Assembly: GCA_015654925.1 (NCBI GenBank)
Contig: JAATFX010000020.1
Span: forward strand, 124,001-188,000
Length of the DNA: 64,000 bases
DNA from: Enterobacterales bacterium
Lineage (GTDB): Bacteria; Pseudomonadota; Gammaproteobacteria; Enterobacterales; Enterobacteriaceae
Direction of reading: 5' to 3'
Positions within the stretch are counted from its first letter, which is position 1; each line of letters begins with the position of its first letter. Under the pieces are notes generated by a model. It did not search any database. It was not told the DNA's origin and was given only the letters and a program-made list of their open reading frames with translations. Both the position numbers and the translations under genes were made by a program. Positions 48,912 to 57,627 of this stretch are shown here, one piece after another.

Positions 48912-50081
48912 TTACTGCTCGTCGAGACCGCGAATCGGCTTGATGGACGCCCAGGATTTACAGGAGGGGCATTGCCAATAGAGGCTATGGGAGGTAAAAC
49001 CGCATTTATTGCAGCGATAGCGGGGTTTGGTGCGGATCTGTTCGCCCACCATGTCGCGCAGCGCCTGGAACCCTTCCTTGGCCCTGCCGTCTTCCACTTC
49101 GTCCAGATGGAAATCCATCAGCCGGTGGAACATCCGCATGGTGGGGTGCTGGCGCAACTGCTGGCTGATATAGACCTGGGCCTGTTCGCTGCCCTCATCG
49201 CGTTCAATCACCTCGCCGAGCAGCAGTTCCGCCGCGGCGCCGGTATTGAGCTCCACGCAGCGGCGCAGGAAATCAGCCCAGGCTTCCGGCTGGTTAAGAT
49301 GCTGATAACAGGTTTGCAGGATAGGCAAGGTTTCGCTGACCATTTCTTTGTCCTGGTCCAGCACCCGCTGCAATACGGGAACCGCCGCGGCGTAGTCGGT
49401 CCGCGCCATGAAAATCCGCGCCATCATAATCGATACCCGCGCGCAATTTTTGTCCGCCGACGCGCCTTTCTTCAGCAGCGACATGGCTTTATCCAGATCG
49501 TCGCTGCCCATGGCCTGCAAGGCCAGCTCGCAGTAAAAATGGGCGATTTCCACCCGGCGATGCTCCTTGCCCATTTTCACCAGCTTTTCAGCGGCGTCAA
49601 TGGCCTTGGTCCACTCGCTGGTGGCCTGGTAGATTTGCAATAACTGCTGCAAAGCCCCGGAGCGAAAATCGTCTTCGTTCACCAACTGGTTGAACATTTC
49701 CTCGGCGCGGTCATAAAAACCGGCCGCCATATAATCCCGGCCCAGTTGCTGGACGGCCAACTGACGCTGTTCAAAGCTCAACGCGGTGCTTTCCATCAGG
49801 GCCTGGTGGATACGGATGGCCCGGTCCACTTCGCCGCGCGAACGAAACAAATTGCCCAAGGTCAGATGCGCCTCGACGGCATTGCTGTCTTCCTTGAGCA
49901 TATCCAGAAACAGATCCACCGCCTTGTCCTGCTGATTGCTCAGCAGGAAGTTAACCCCCGCGACGTACTCGCGCGACAGGCGATTGGCATTCTGTTGCTT
50001 ATCCTGCTGCGCGCTCCTGCGCCCCATGTACCAACCGTATGCGGCAGCCACGGGCAACAACAGAAACAGCAGTTCTAACAT
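48912..50081 (-). CDS. lapB: LapB, lipopolysaccharide assembly protein B
   Basis: The 389-residue inner-membrane protein has the same length as E. coli LapB (YciM). An N-terminal membrane anchor (about 1-20) is followed by nine or so TPR-type repeats and a C-terminal rubredoxin-like metal site with two CxxC pairs (CNKCG ... CPSCKSW). LapB works with FtsH to degrade LpxC and so balances lipopolysaccharide with phospholipid; PbgA/YejM controls it. lapA is just upstream, six bases away. Confidence 0.97.
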   Translation of the reverse strand: MLELLFLLLPVAAAYGWYMGRRSAQQDKQQNANRLSREYVAGVNFLLSNQQDKAVDLFLDMLKEDSNAVEAHLTLGNLFRSRGEVDRAIRIHQALMESTALSFEQRQLAVQQLGRDYMAAGFYDRAEEMFNQLVNEDDFRSGALQQLLQIYQATSEWTKAIDAAEKLVKMGKEHRRVEIAHFYCELALQAMGSDDLDKAMSLLKKGASADKNCARVSIMMARIFMARTDYAAAVPVLQRVLDQDKEMVSETLPILQTCYQHLNQPEAWADFLRRCVELNTGAAAELLLGEVIERDEGSEQAQVYISQQLRQHPTMRMFHRLMDFHLDEVEDGRAKEGFQALRDMVGEQIRTKPRYRCNKCGFTSHSLYWQCPSCKSWASIKPIRGLDEQ

Positions 50082-50087
50082 AACCGA

Positions 50088-50408
50088 TTATTCCTTACTG
50101 ACGACGGGCACGGCGGGCGCGGGCGTGACGATATCAACCTGGGCCGCGGGAGCGGGCTGCTGCTCCAGGCGCTTGATTTTACGTTCAGCACGCATCAGCG
50201 CGATACGTACGCGCAGATAAAACAGGCCGCAGATAATCCAGCCAAGAATAAATCCCATCGCAAACAATACCGTCATCAGGGTGGAGACGCGGTATTCGCC
50301 CTGGGCCAGTAAGTAATTAAAGGTGACCACCTGATCGTTATGCGCCCCAAAGGTGACTGAAATAATAAAAATCACCAGAACCAGCAAAAATATCAGTACA
50401 TATTTCAC
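50088..50408 (-). CDS. lapA: LapA, lipopolysaccharide assembly protein A
   Basis: A 106-residue membrane protein (DUF1049). Two membrane helices at about 1-23 and 42-65 are followed by a basic coiled-coil tail (RVRIALMRAERKIKRLEQQ) and a Pro/Val-rich end. Partner of LapB in one operon. In E. coli pgpB lies directly upstream; here a 10-kb sugar operon separates the two. Confidence 0.95.
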   Translation of the reverse strand: MKYVLIFLLVLVIFIISVTFGAHNDQVVTFNYLLAQGEYRVSTLMTVLFAMGFILGWIICGLFYLRVRIALMRAERKIKRLEQQPAPAAQVDIVTPAPAVPVVSKE

Positions 50409-50603
50409 ATTTTTTCCCGCAAACAGCGTTATTCGAATGGATCACGCCGATACTCCGGCACCAAGACTGTATAAATTAGCATTTCCCGCGTTACGAAGGA
50501 AATGCTGTAGACAACATATGGGCATTATCTGCTTCGCCGCGGCTTAATGACTATAGGCGGCCCGGCGATAAAACCCAACCTGCCGGCTACCCGTCTTGTT
50601 ATT

Positions 50604-50619
50604 TATTCAGATATGCATA
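50604..50619. promoter_or_regulatory. Candidate regulator site upstream of the SorC gene
   Basis: TATTCAGATATGCATA lies 40 bases before the regulator ATG. It shares the TATTCA half-site with two sites in the sugar operon (56464 and 60779) and may serve autoregulation. Confidence 0.3.
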
Positions 50620-50658
50620 AAAATGTCCCCATCATACCGATACGTCAGGAGACGTCGC

Positions 50659-51603
50659 ATGTCTAAGCAGGACGAACAGCGATTACTTATCAAGATTGCG
50701 ACGCTCTATTACGCCGAAAATAAAAAGCAGGCGGATATCGCCGCCGCCCTGCATCTGTCCCAATCCTTTGTCTCCCGGGCCATCAACCGCTGTATCAAGG
50801 ACGGGGTGGTAAAAATCAGCGTGATACAGCCGCCGAATATGTTTATGGGACTTGAATCCGCCATCCAGCAACGCTACGGCATCGATCAGGCCATCGTGGT
50901 GGACGTACCCGACGACGCCGGCGCCCAGCAGATCAAACAGGCCATCGGCTCGGCGGCCGCGCATTACATGCAGACCAGTATCCGCCCCGACGATTTGGTC
51001 GGCATTTCGTCCTGGAGCAGCACGCTGCGCGCAATGGTGGACAATCTGCACCCCCTGTCCGTCAAGGCCAGCGGCGTGATCCAACTGCTGGGGGGCGTCG
51101 GCCCCAATGGCAATGTGCAGGCCACTCTGTTGACCCAAATGCTGGCCGATCAGCTTAACTGCCATGCCTACCTGTTGCCGGCGCAAAGCATCGAGCGGTC
51201 GGTGGACGATCGCCTGCGCCTGGTCAACAGCAGCGAAGTGGCGGAGGTGGTGGCGAAATTCGGCGAAGTGGACGTGGCGTTGGTGGGTATCGGCGCGCTG
51301 GAGCCGTCGCAGTTGCTGATGAATTCGGGCAACTACTATCAGGAAGATATGCTGCGTCTGCTGGCCGGGCGCGGCGCGGTGGGCGATATCTGCCTGCATT
51401 ATTTCAACGCCCGGGGCGAAGCCGTGCTGGCGGATGATGAAGATCCGGTAATCGGCATGCCGCTGCCGCAGGTGCGCGAATGCGCCCGGGTGGTGGCGCT
51501 GGCCGGGGGACAGGAAAAAGTGGCGGCGGTAAAAGGCGCGCTCGAAGGACGCTATATCGACGTGCTGATTACCGATCGCCTGGTGGCGGAACGGTTGATT
51601 TAA
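50659..51603 (+). CDS. SorC/DeoR-type sugar-responsive regulator
   Basis: A 314-residue regulator of the SorC family. An N-terminal sigma-factor-like helix-turn-helix (residues 7-48, KKQADIAAALHLSQSFVSRAINRC) is followed by the sugar-phosphate-binding domain (VGISSWSSTL, GGVGPNG, ALVGIGALEPS). Start ATG 50659 with AGGAG. It converges on the sugar operon end at 51719 and is the obvious candidate to control it; SorC proteins typically bind a phosphorylated sugar. Homologous regulators stand beside sorbose, xylitol and similar gene sets. Confidence 0.9.
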   Translation: MSKQDEQRLLIKIATLYYAENKKQADIAAALHLSQSFVSRAINRCIKDGVVKISVIQPPNMFMGLESAIQQRYGIDQAIVVDVPDDAGAQQIKQAIGSAAAHYMQTSIRPDDLVGISSWSSTLRAMVDNLHPLSVKASGVIQLLGGVGPNGNVQATLLTQMLADQLNCHAYLLPAQSIERSVDDRLRLVNSSEVAEVVAKFGEVDVALVGIGALEPSQLLMNSGNYYQEDMLRLLAGRGAVGDICLHYFNARGEAVLADDEDPVIGMPLPQVRECARVVALAGGQEKVAAVKGALEGRYIDVLITDRLVAERLI

Positions 51604-51683
51604 CGGCGCGATGCCGTCGGCATGGTCCCGCGCGCCCGGGGTCGCCCGGCGCGCCCCTGCCATGATTTGCCGCCCAAATCTTC

Positions 51684-51705
51684 TGCCGGGCCGGCGCGCC
51701 CGGCA
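51684..51705. terminator. GC hairpin between regulator and sugar operon ends
   Basis: TGCCGGGC and GCCCGGCA form an 8-bp stem with a 6-base loop between two converging genes. No T-run follows. Confidence 0.4.
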
Positions 51706-51718
51706 CAAGCCTTATGCC

Positions 51719-53146
51719 TCAGGGTTTTTCATGCCAGTAGCACTCGACCCCCAAGTATTTGGTGAACGCTTCATGCAGCACCGCGGCGCTGGCCGAATGG
51801 TTCATGGCCACATGGTGCTCGAAACCCTCTTCACAGATATAGCGCAGCAGCGGTTCCATCGCCGGGATTTGCACCACCGCGCGGCACCCTACCGTATCCA
51901 GCGGATCGTCCACCACCGTCCCTTCCCCCACGTAGGCCTTTACCTTGCCGGTAAATTCATCCGAGGATAAGCGGAAATAGGTCAACGGGCCGGCTTTCAT
52001 CCGCCCGTGCACCGCGCCGCAGGTATTTTCACAGCCGACGGTGGTGCCGATGATATCCGCCGTGCCCATTACCGGGTTTTCCAGGCTTTCGCTGGGAAAA
52101 TTGCCGCAATGGAACAGTACGCATTTATCCTGCTCATCGCCAAAATTATTATTCCAGTCGGCGATGGACGCCGGCGAGAGCGTGCTGCTGGCCAGGGCAT
52201 ACATCGACAGCGCGCCCATGACATCCACTTCGCAGGCGCTGGGCATTAATTGCCCCGACATCACGCTCATGATGGAGCAGACGTTAATGCCCAGGTTTTC
52301 CTGGAGCGACGTCCAACACTGAATGGCGGTGGTGTCGATATCATTGGCCAATACCCATTCGCTGATTACCACGAATAGCTTGGCCATGGTATGCAGCTTG
52401 TCGGCGGGGATGGCGGCGGTATCGGCATTCTCTTTGAGCAGCCCCAGTTTTTCCCCCACCCGCAGGTCTTGATCGCTAAGGTGGCCGACGCGGGTGAAAA
52501 CCTCCGATAAATCCAGCGTTTCCACCGACACGCCCATGCGTTCGAGCAATTTTTCGCTGTAACGCACGGTATTAAACGCGGCGGGACGCGCGCCGATCGC
52601 GCCGATCCGCACCCCTTTCATGGCATGCACCAGCCGGCAAAGCTGGGTAAACTGCCGCAGGTCGCGCGCGAAGGGTTCGCCGGTCAGGGCGCATACGTGA
52701 CGTCCGGTCAGGGTGAAGGGAATACCGCATTGCCGCAGGTTATTGCACAAGGAGATTTTGCCGCAAAAACTGTCGCGCCGGGTGGCCAGCCCCATTTTGT
52801 CCAAACTATCCTGCTCCGCCTGGATCAATACCGGCACGGTGAGGCCGGACAGGCGAATGGCGTCCGCCACCGCTTTTTCGTCGCCGAAGTTGGGCAGCAG
52901 CACCACGATGCCGTGTATGTCATCGCGATGCCGGCGAAACAGGTCCGCGCACGTTTTGGCATCCTGCCAGGTTTCGACCCCGCCCAGCTTGGTTTGCTGT
53001 TCATCGAGCATCACGGTATTGATGCCCAGGCGGCCAAATACGTCCAGCGCGTCGCGGCGGGCTTCCGCCACCAGATAACTGGGGAAGAAGCCCCGGTTGC
53101 CGACAATCACGGCAAAGGTAAGCCGTTCTACTATTTTTCTCGACAT
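51719..53146 (-). CDS. L-fucose/L-arabinose isomerase-family protein
   Basis: A 475-residue protein related to the L-fucose isomerase fold. Blocks with family-typical wording are IVVLLPNFGDEKAVADAI, VRIGAIGARPAAFNTVRYSE, CWTSLQENLGINVCSIMSVMSG and the C-terminal MNHSASAAVLHEAF. Conserved Glu, Asp and His in these blocks could bind the metal. It is the last gene of the operon; start ATG 53146 with GGGAG, four bases after the kinase stop. It probably isomerises the imported aldose to a ketose for the kinase. The exact sugar cannot be read from the sequence. Confidence 0.82.
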   Translation of the reverse strand: MSRKIVERLTFAVIVGNRGFFPSYLVAEARRDALDVFGRLGINTVMLDEQQTKLGGVETWQDAKTCADLFRRHRDDIHGIVVLLPNFGDEKAVADAIRLSGLTVPVLIQAEQDSLDKMGLATRRDSFCGKISLCNNLRQCGIPFTLTGRHVCALTGEPFARDLRQFTQLCRLVHAMKGVRIGAIGARPAAFNTVRYSEKLLERMGVSVETLDLSEVFTRVGHLSDQDLRVGEKLGLLKENADTAAIPADKLHTMAKLFVVISEWVLANDIDTTAIQCWTSLQENLGINVCSIMSVMSGQLMPSACEVDVMGALSMYALASSTLSPASIADWNNNFGDEQDKCVLFHCGNFPSESLENPVMGTADIIGTTVGCENTCGAVHGRMKAGPLTYFRLSSDEFTGKVKAYVGEGTVVDDPLDTVGCRAVVQIPAMEPLLRYICEEGFEHHVAMNHSASAAVLHEAFTKYLGVECYWHEKP

Positions 53147-53150
53147 TGCT

Positions 53151-54653
53151 TCACTCCCGGTAGGGTTGTTCCGGCTGATAGCGGGCCCGTGCGACGGCCG
53201 CCTGCCAGAGATTATAATTGTCATGCATCTCCGCGGTCTCAGCGCGCGGTTCGATGTATTCCACTTCTCGCGGCAGCGCCGCGATCTGTTGATTATCACG
53301 CCACCAGCCCAGGGTTTTGCCCGCCAGATAGGCGGCGCCCAGCGCTGAAACTTCGGCATTAAGGTTGCGGATCAGCCGGCGCTGCAGCAAGTCGGCCTGG
53401 AACTGCATCAGCCAGCGGTTTTGCGTGGCGCCGCCGTCTACCCGCAGCGCGGGCAGAGTGCGGCCCGCCGCCCGCTCCATGGCGAAAAACACGTCGGCCA
53501 CCTGATAGGCGATGGATTCCAGCCCGACCCGGGCCAGCACTTCCGGGGTAGCGGCATCGGTCAACCCGCAGATCAGGCCCCGCGCCTGGCTGTCCCAATA
53601 GGGCGCGCCCAGGCCCGACAACGCCGGGACAAAAAACACCCCCTGGTTGCCCGACTGGGTGAGCGCCATTTCGGACAGCCGCGCCAGGGACGAAACCCCC
53701 AGCAGCCGCGCCACCCACGAGAGGCCCGCGCCGGTATGGGTGATATTACCCTCCAGCGCATAGCGGATCTGCCCGTCGTGCCAGGCCACGGTGGAACCCA
53801 GCCCCTGCCCCTGCGCCGCCACCCGGTCCACCGCCAGCATCAGGGAAGAGCCGGTGCCGTAGGTGGCTTTGACATCCCCGGCCTGATTGCCGCCCTGGCC
53901 GTAAAGGGCGGCGTGGGAGTCGCCAATCATGGCGGCGATGGGGATGCCGCCGGCAAGCTGGGGCACCTGGCCGGCAAGCGTTACGCCGTGTATCGCTGCC
54001 GACGGCTTCACTTCCGCCAGGCAGGCTTCGGGCACCTGGAACAGGGCCAGCAGCGCCTCGTCCCAGCGGCACTGGTGAATATTGAATAGCTGGGTGCGCG
54101 AGGCGTTGGCGTAATCGGTGGTGAACGCCCGCCCGCCGGTGAATTGCCAGTTCAGCCAGCTATCGACCGTGCCGACGCAGAGTTCGCCGCGGGAAGCGCG
54201 ATCATAGCCCGCGGGCAGCGCCGCCAGCATGCCGCGGATTTTGGCGGCGGGAAACAGCGGATCGATGGGCAGGCCGGTGGCCTGGTAAATCAGCGCCGCC
54301 TGGCCGCTTTGGGCCAGTTCGCGGCAAAAATCCTGCGATCGCCGGCACTGCCAGCTGACCACCGGCGTAAGCGGCCGGCCGGTGGCGCGCTCCCAGATCA
54401 AGACCGATTCACGCTGGTTGCTGACGGCCAGCCCCACCACCTCGGCATCGGGCATTTGGGCCAAACACTCGCCAATGGCCCGGCATACCCCCTGCCAGAT
54501 AGCCGCCGGGTCCTGCTCGGCCCAGCCGGGACGGGGATGTTCAAGGGTGAGCGGCACCGCCGCCTTGGCCATAATCCGTCCTTCACGATCCACGGCGATC
54601 GCCTTGGCGTTGGTGGTTCCCTCGTCAATCGCCAGGATTATGGGCGTGGTCAT
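53151..54653 (-). CDS. FGGY-family carbohydrate kinase
   Basis: A 500-residue sugar kinase with the glycerol-kinase-like arrangement. The N-terminal phosphate loop IDEGTTNAKAIAVD is near residues 9-22, the catalytic Asp is in the VGTVDSWLNWQFTG region or DYANASRTQLFN, and adenosine-binding GTGSSLMLA and RVDGGATQNRWLMQ lie further on. It starts in an ATGA overlap with the transketolase gene. Expected role: phosphorylation of the ketose made by the isomerase. Glycerol kinase itself is unlikely because of the operon company. Confidence 0.88.
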   Translation of the reverse strand: MTTPIILAIDEGTTNAKAIAVDREGRIMAKAAVPLTLEHPRPGWAEQDPAAIWQGVCRAIGECLAQMPDAEVVGLAVSNQRESVLIWERATGRPLTPVVSWQCRRSQDFCRELAQSGQAALIYQATGLPIDPLFPAAKIRGMLAALPAGYDRASRGELCVGTVDSWLNWQFTGGRAFTTDYANASRTQLFNIHQCRWDEALLALFQVPEACLAEVKPSAAIHGVTLAGQVPQLAGGIPIAAMIGDSHAALYGQGGNQAGDVKATYGTGSSLMLAVDRVAAQGQGLGSTVAWHDGQIRYALEGNITHTGAGLSWVARLLGVSSLARLSEMALTQSGNQGVFFVPALSGLGAPYWDSQARGLICGLTDAATPEVLARVGLESIAYQVADVFFAMERAAGRTLPALRVDGGATQNRWLMQFQADLLQRRLIRNLNAEVSALGAAYLAGKTLGWWRDNQQIAALPREVEYIEPRAETAEMHDNYNLWQAAVARARYQPEQPYRE

Positions 54654-55600
54654 GATGGCTCTCCCCGGCAGACGCGCAGCGCGGTGCGCACCACCCCGGC
54701 GGCGTCAAAGCCATGATGGGCGCGCATCGCGGCCCGATCCGCCGCAATGGCGTACTCGCCGTCGCCGATGCCCAAGCGCACCAGGGGAATGCCGCTGCCC
54801 CCCTCGGCCAGCACTTCCGCCACCAGGCTGCCCAAGCCGCCGTTGATATTATGTTCCTCCACGGTGATCACCTGTTTACTCTCTTTGAGCCGCGCAAGTA
54901 ATTCGCGAGTATCGCATGGCCGTATCGACGATACGTTGATGACCGCAGCAGAAATCCCCTGCTCCGCCAGCAGCGCCGCGGCGTCAACCGCCTCGTGCAC
55001 CGTCGACCCCATGGCCACCAGCGCCACGTCGCCGCCCTGGCGCAGCATATCGATCTGTCCCGGCGCGAAGCGATAGTCCGCATCATGCAGCGCGGGCAAT
55101 GCTTTGCCATCGAGCCGGATATAAACCGGCCCCACATGGGAAAGCGCGTAATCCACCATCTGGCGGCATTCCTCCGGTGAAGACGGCGCAAAAATCTGGA
55201 TATTGCCAAAACCGCGCAGCACCGCGATATCATCGATGCTGTGATGGGTGCTGGCCAATGGCCCATAGCTGGCGCCGGCGTTGAGTCCGAACAGTTTTAC
55301 ATTGCAGTTGTTGTAACAAACATCGATTTTCACCTGCTCGTTGGCGCGGGAAATCAAAAACGGCGCCGCATTGCAGGTCACGGCGATCTTGCCGCCGATG
55401 GAGAGGCCGACGGCGGTGCCGACCATGGTCTGCTCCGCGATGCCGACGTTGACGATACGGTCGGGGAAGCGGGCCACGAATGGGCCAATCTTCGCCGTCG
55501 AGGTGGAATCCGCCAGCACCGGCACCAGATCCATGCCGTCATCCACCGCTTTGATAAACCGTTCAACCATTACGCTGGCCAAGTGTTCAGCATTACTCAT
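54650..55600 (-). CDS. Transketolase, C-terminal subunit
   Basis: A 316-residue protein equal to the pyrimidine-binding and C-terminal domains of transketolase. VNVGIAEQTMVGTAVGLSIGG holds the Glu that activates thiamine diphosphate, and PVYIRLDGKALP and SIRPCDT follow later. With the gene just upstream it rebuilds a full transketolase from two chains. Such split pairs are known from sugar catabolic operons, including the apulose-4-phosphate transketolase of D-apiose use. Start overlaps the N-subunit gene by eight bases. Confidence 0.88.
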   Translation of the reverse strand: MSNAEHLASVMVERFIKAVDDGMDLVPVLADSTSTAKIGPFVARFPDRIVNVGIAEQTMVGTAVGLSIGGKIAVTCNAAPFLISRANEQVKIDVCYNNCNVKLFGLNAGASYGPLASTHHSIDDIAVLRGFGNIQIFAPSSPEECRQMVDYALSHVGPVYIRLDGKALPALHDADYRFAPGQIDMLRQGGDVALVAMGSTVHEAVDAAALLAEQGISAAVINVSSIRPCDTRELLARLKESKQVITVEEHNINGGLGSLVAEVLAEGGSGIPLVRLGIGDGEYAIAADRAAMRAHHGFDAAGVVRTALRVCRGEPS

Positions 55601-56423
55601 CTTTTAATTCCTCCAACGCCAGGGCGATTTCATCCCCTTTGAATACGCGGTGGTGCCACTCGGCACGTCCCTGGGTAAACGAGATCCCCGCGCCCTTTTC
55701 GGTATTGGCGATGATCACGTTGGGTTTGCCGTTGGCCGGCAGATTCTCCAGCGTATCCACCACCGACTGCATATCGTTGCCGGCGCATTCGGTAACATTC
55801 AGGCCGAACGCCAGCCATTTTTCCGCCAGCGGATCGGTATTCATGATCGAGCAGGTCAAGCCGGCCAATTGCAGTTTGTTTTTATCATTGATGATGATCA
55901 GGTTATCGAGGCCGTAGTGGGCGGCCACCAGCGCGGCTTCCCAGTTGCTGCCCTCGGCCAGTTCGCCGTCGCCGGTCAGGGCGAACACCCGCCGCGGGCT
56001 GTGGTCGCGTTTGGCCGCCAGGGCGATGCCCACCGCGACCGGCAGGCCGTGGCCAAGGGCGCCGGTATTGAGTTCAATCCCCGGCGTTTTGTGGCGCACC
56101 GGATGGCCGGGCAAATGCGAGTTGGCGTGCTGGTAGGTCGGCAGCCAGTCAACGGGGAAATACCCCGCTTCGGCCAGCGTGCAGTAATACCCGCCGACGC
56201 CATGGCCTTTTGACTGGATATAGATATCGCGCTCCGGGCTATCGAGCCGGTCGGGCGCACAGTTGAGCACCCGGAAATAGAGCGCCGTCAATATTTCCAC
56301 CTCGGAGAGGTCGGCGCCGGTATGGCCCCCCGCCGGGCTGCCGGCGTTCAGCAGCACAATGCGGCGGCGGATCTGGCGCGCCTTACTGACCAGCTCATCC
56401 ACGGACAATGCATAGGGATTCAT
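55593..56423 (-). CDS. Transketolase, N-terminal thiamine-diphosphate subunit
   Basis: A 276-residue subunit with the thiamine-diphosphate motif GDGELAEGSNWEA from residue 151 ending in IINDKN near 178-182. His residues in GGHTGADLS, SKGHG and GALGHGLP match the transketolase active site. Start ATG 56423 with AGAGGTG; a longer frame is rejected because it runs through a palindrome and hairpin in the intergenic gap. It probably moves a two-carbon unit from the phosphorylated ketose to glyceraldehyde 3-phosphate or similar. Confidence 0.88.
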   Translation of the reverse strand: MNPYALSVDELVSKARQIRRRIVLLNAGSPAGGHTGADLSEVEILTALYFRVLNCAPDRLDSPERDIYIQSKGHGVGGYYCTLAEAGYFPVDWLPTYQHANSHLPGHPVRHKTPGIELNTGALGHGLPVAVGIALAAKRDHSPRRVFALTGDGELAEGSNWEAALVAAHYGLDNLIIINDKNKLQLAGLTCSIMNTDPLAEKWLAFGLNVTECAGNDMQSVVDTLENLPANGKPNVIIANTEKGAGISFTQGRAEWHHRVFKGDEIALALEELKDE

Positions 56424-56463
56424 GACTTCACCTCTCTCAATTTTTGAATTTTTACTCACAAAA

Positions 56464-56481
56464 GAATATTTATTCATATTC
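56464..56481. promoter_or_regulatory. Inverted repeat before the transketolase genes
   Basis: GAATATTTATTCATATTC has perfect GAATAT/ATATTC arms. It is similar in wording to the palindrome before the first gene of the operon and may be a second operator and internal promoter region. Confidence 0.45.
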
Positions 56482-56499
56482 GGCCCAAAAAATGGGCCG
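56481..56499 (-). terminator. Intra-operon hairpin between permease and transketolase genes
   Basis: CGGCCC pairs with GGGCCG around an ATTTTTT loop, 27 bases after the permease stop. No T-run follows, so it may protect the upstream message or attenuate rather than end it. Confidence 0.4.
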
Positions 56500-56525
56500 T
56501 GCATTCCTGCGACCCCAACGGGATA

Positions 56526-57626
56526 TTACTCCGTCGTTCCTTCTTTGATGATTTTCTGCGACACGATGGCGGCCTTGTGCTGCATGCGGTTTTGCATCTG
56601 ATCGATAATCACCGCCACGATAATCACCATGCCTTTAATCACCATCTGCCAAAATTCACTGACGCCCATCATGACCAGGCCGTCGGCCAAAATACCGATG
56701 ACAAACGCGCCAATCAGCGTACCGACAATGGTGCCGCGCCCGCCTGCCAGGGATGTCCCGCCCAGTACCACCGCCGCGATGGCGTTCATTTCAAAGGCGG
56801 TGCCGGTAGCCGGGTGGCTGGCGACCAACTGGGAGGAGACCACAATCCCCGCCACGGCGGCGCACAAACCCGAAATGACATAGACCCACACCTTGACCTG
56901 TTTGACTTTGATGCCCGACAGCTCGGCGGCCCGTTCGTTGTCGCCGATGGCGTAGACATGGCGGCCGAACGGCAGGCGCCGGGCCACATAAGCGATGGCC
57001 AGCGCCAGCACAAACATCATCCAGATGCTGTAGGGCACCCCCAGCAGCGAGCCGGCCCCGATGGCGTCAAAGCCGGTATTGCCCAGGCGCGGGTTGCCGT
57101 CCAGGCCGGGGAAGGTTTCGCCGTTGGACAACAGCATCGCCGCGCCGCGCACGATGTACATGGTGCCGAGCGTGCAGATAAACGGCGCGACATTGTAGCG
57201 GGTGATAATCCAGCCGTTAATGGCGCCGATCAGCGCGCCCAGCACCAGCACCAGAGGGATGATGACCCAGACGCTGGGGAAAATAGCGATGCCGAACATG
57301 GGCAGCACGATGCCGTGCGCGATCATCCAGCCGGCGAACATGCCGCACAACCCGAGGGTGGCGCCGATGGATAGGTCAATGCCGGCGGTAATGATCACAA
57401 ACGTGATGCCGAGCGCCAGGAAGGCGTTGATGGAAATATGTTTCATCATGATGATGATGCTGCCGGTATCGAGAAACCCGGGCACCGTGGCGGTGAAAAA
57501 GCCCAGGATCAGGAATAGCGCGATAAAAGTGCGCAGTTTAAGCAGCATCAGCAGCAGATTTTCGCGCGAACGGAAACGCTGTCCTAGGGTCAGGGGCGCC
57601 AATGTCGCGGTGTTGGTTGCTTTCAT
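56526..57626 (-). CDS. Sugar ABC transporter permease (RbsC family)
   Basis: A 366-residue permease of the ribose type with about nine or ten membrane helices. The family block AFEMNAIAAVVLGGTSLAGG is intact, as is FVIITAGIDLSIGATLGL. One base separates it from the ATPase stop. It forms the channel for the sugar bound by the protein at 59809. Confidence 0.92.
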   Translation of the reverse strand: MKATNTATLAPLTLGQRFRSRENLLLMLLKLRTFIALFLILGFFTATVPGFLDTGSIIIMMKHISINAFLALGITFVIITAGIDLSIGATLGLCGMFAGWMIAHGIVLPMFGIAIFPSVWVIIPLVLVLGALIGAINGWIITRYNVAPFICTLGTMYIVRGAAMLLSNGETFPGLDGNPRLGNTGFDAIGAGSLLGVPYSIWMMFVLALAIAYVARRLPFGRHVYAIGDNERAAELSGIKVKQVKVWVYVISGLCAAVAGIVVSSQLVASHPATGTAFEMNAIAAVVLGGTSLAGGRGTIVGTLIGAFVIGILADGLVMMGVSEFWQMVIKGMVIIVAVIIDQMQNRMQHKAAIVSQKIIKEGTTE

Positions 57627-57627
57627 A

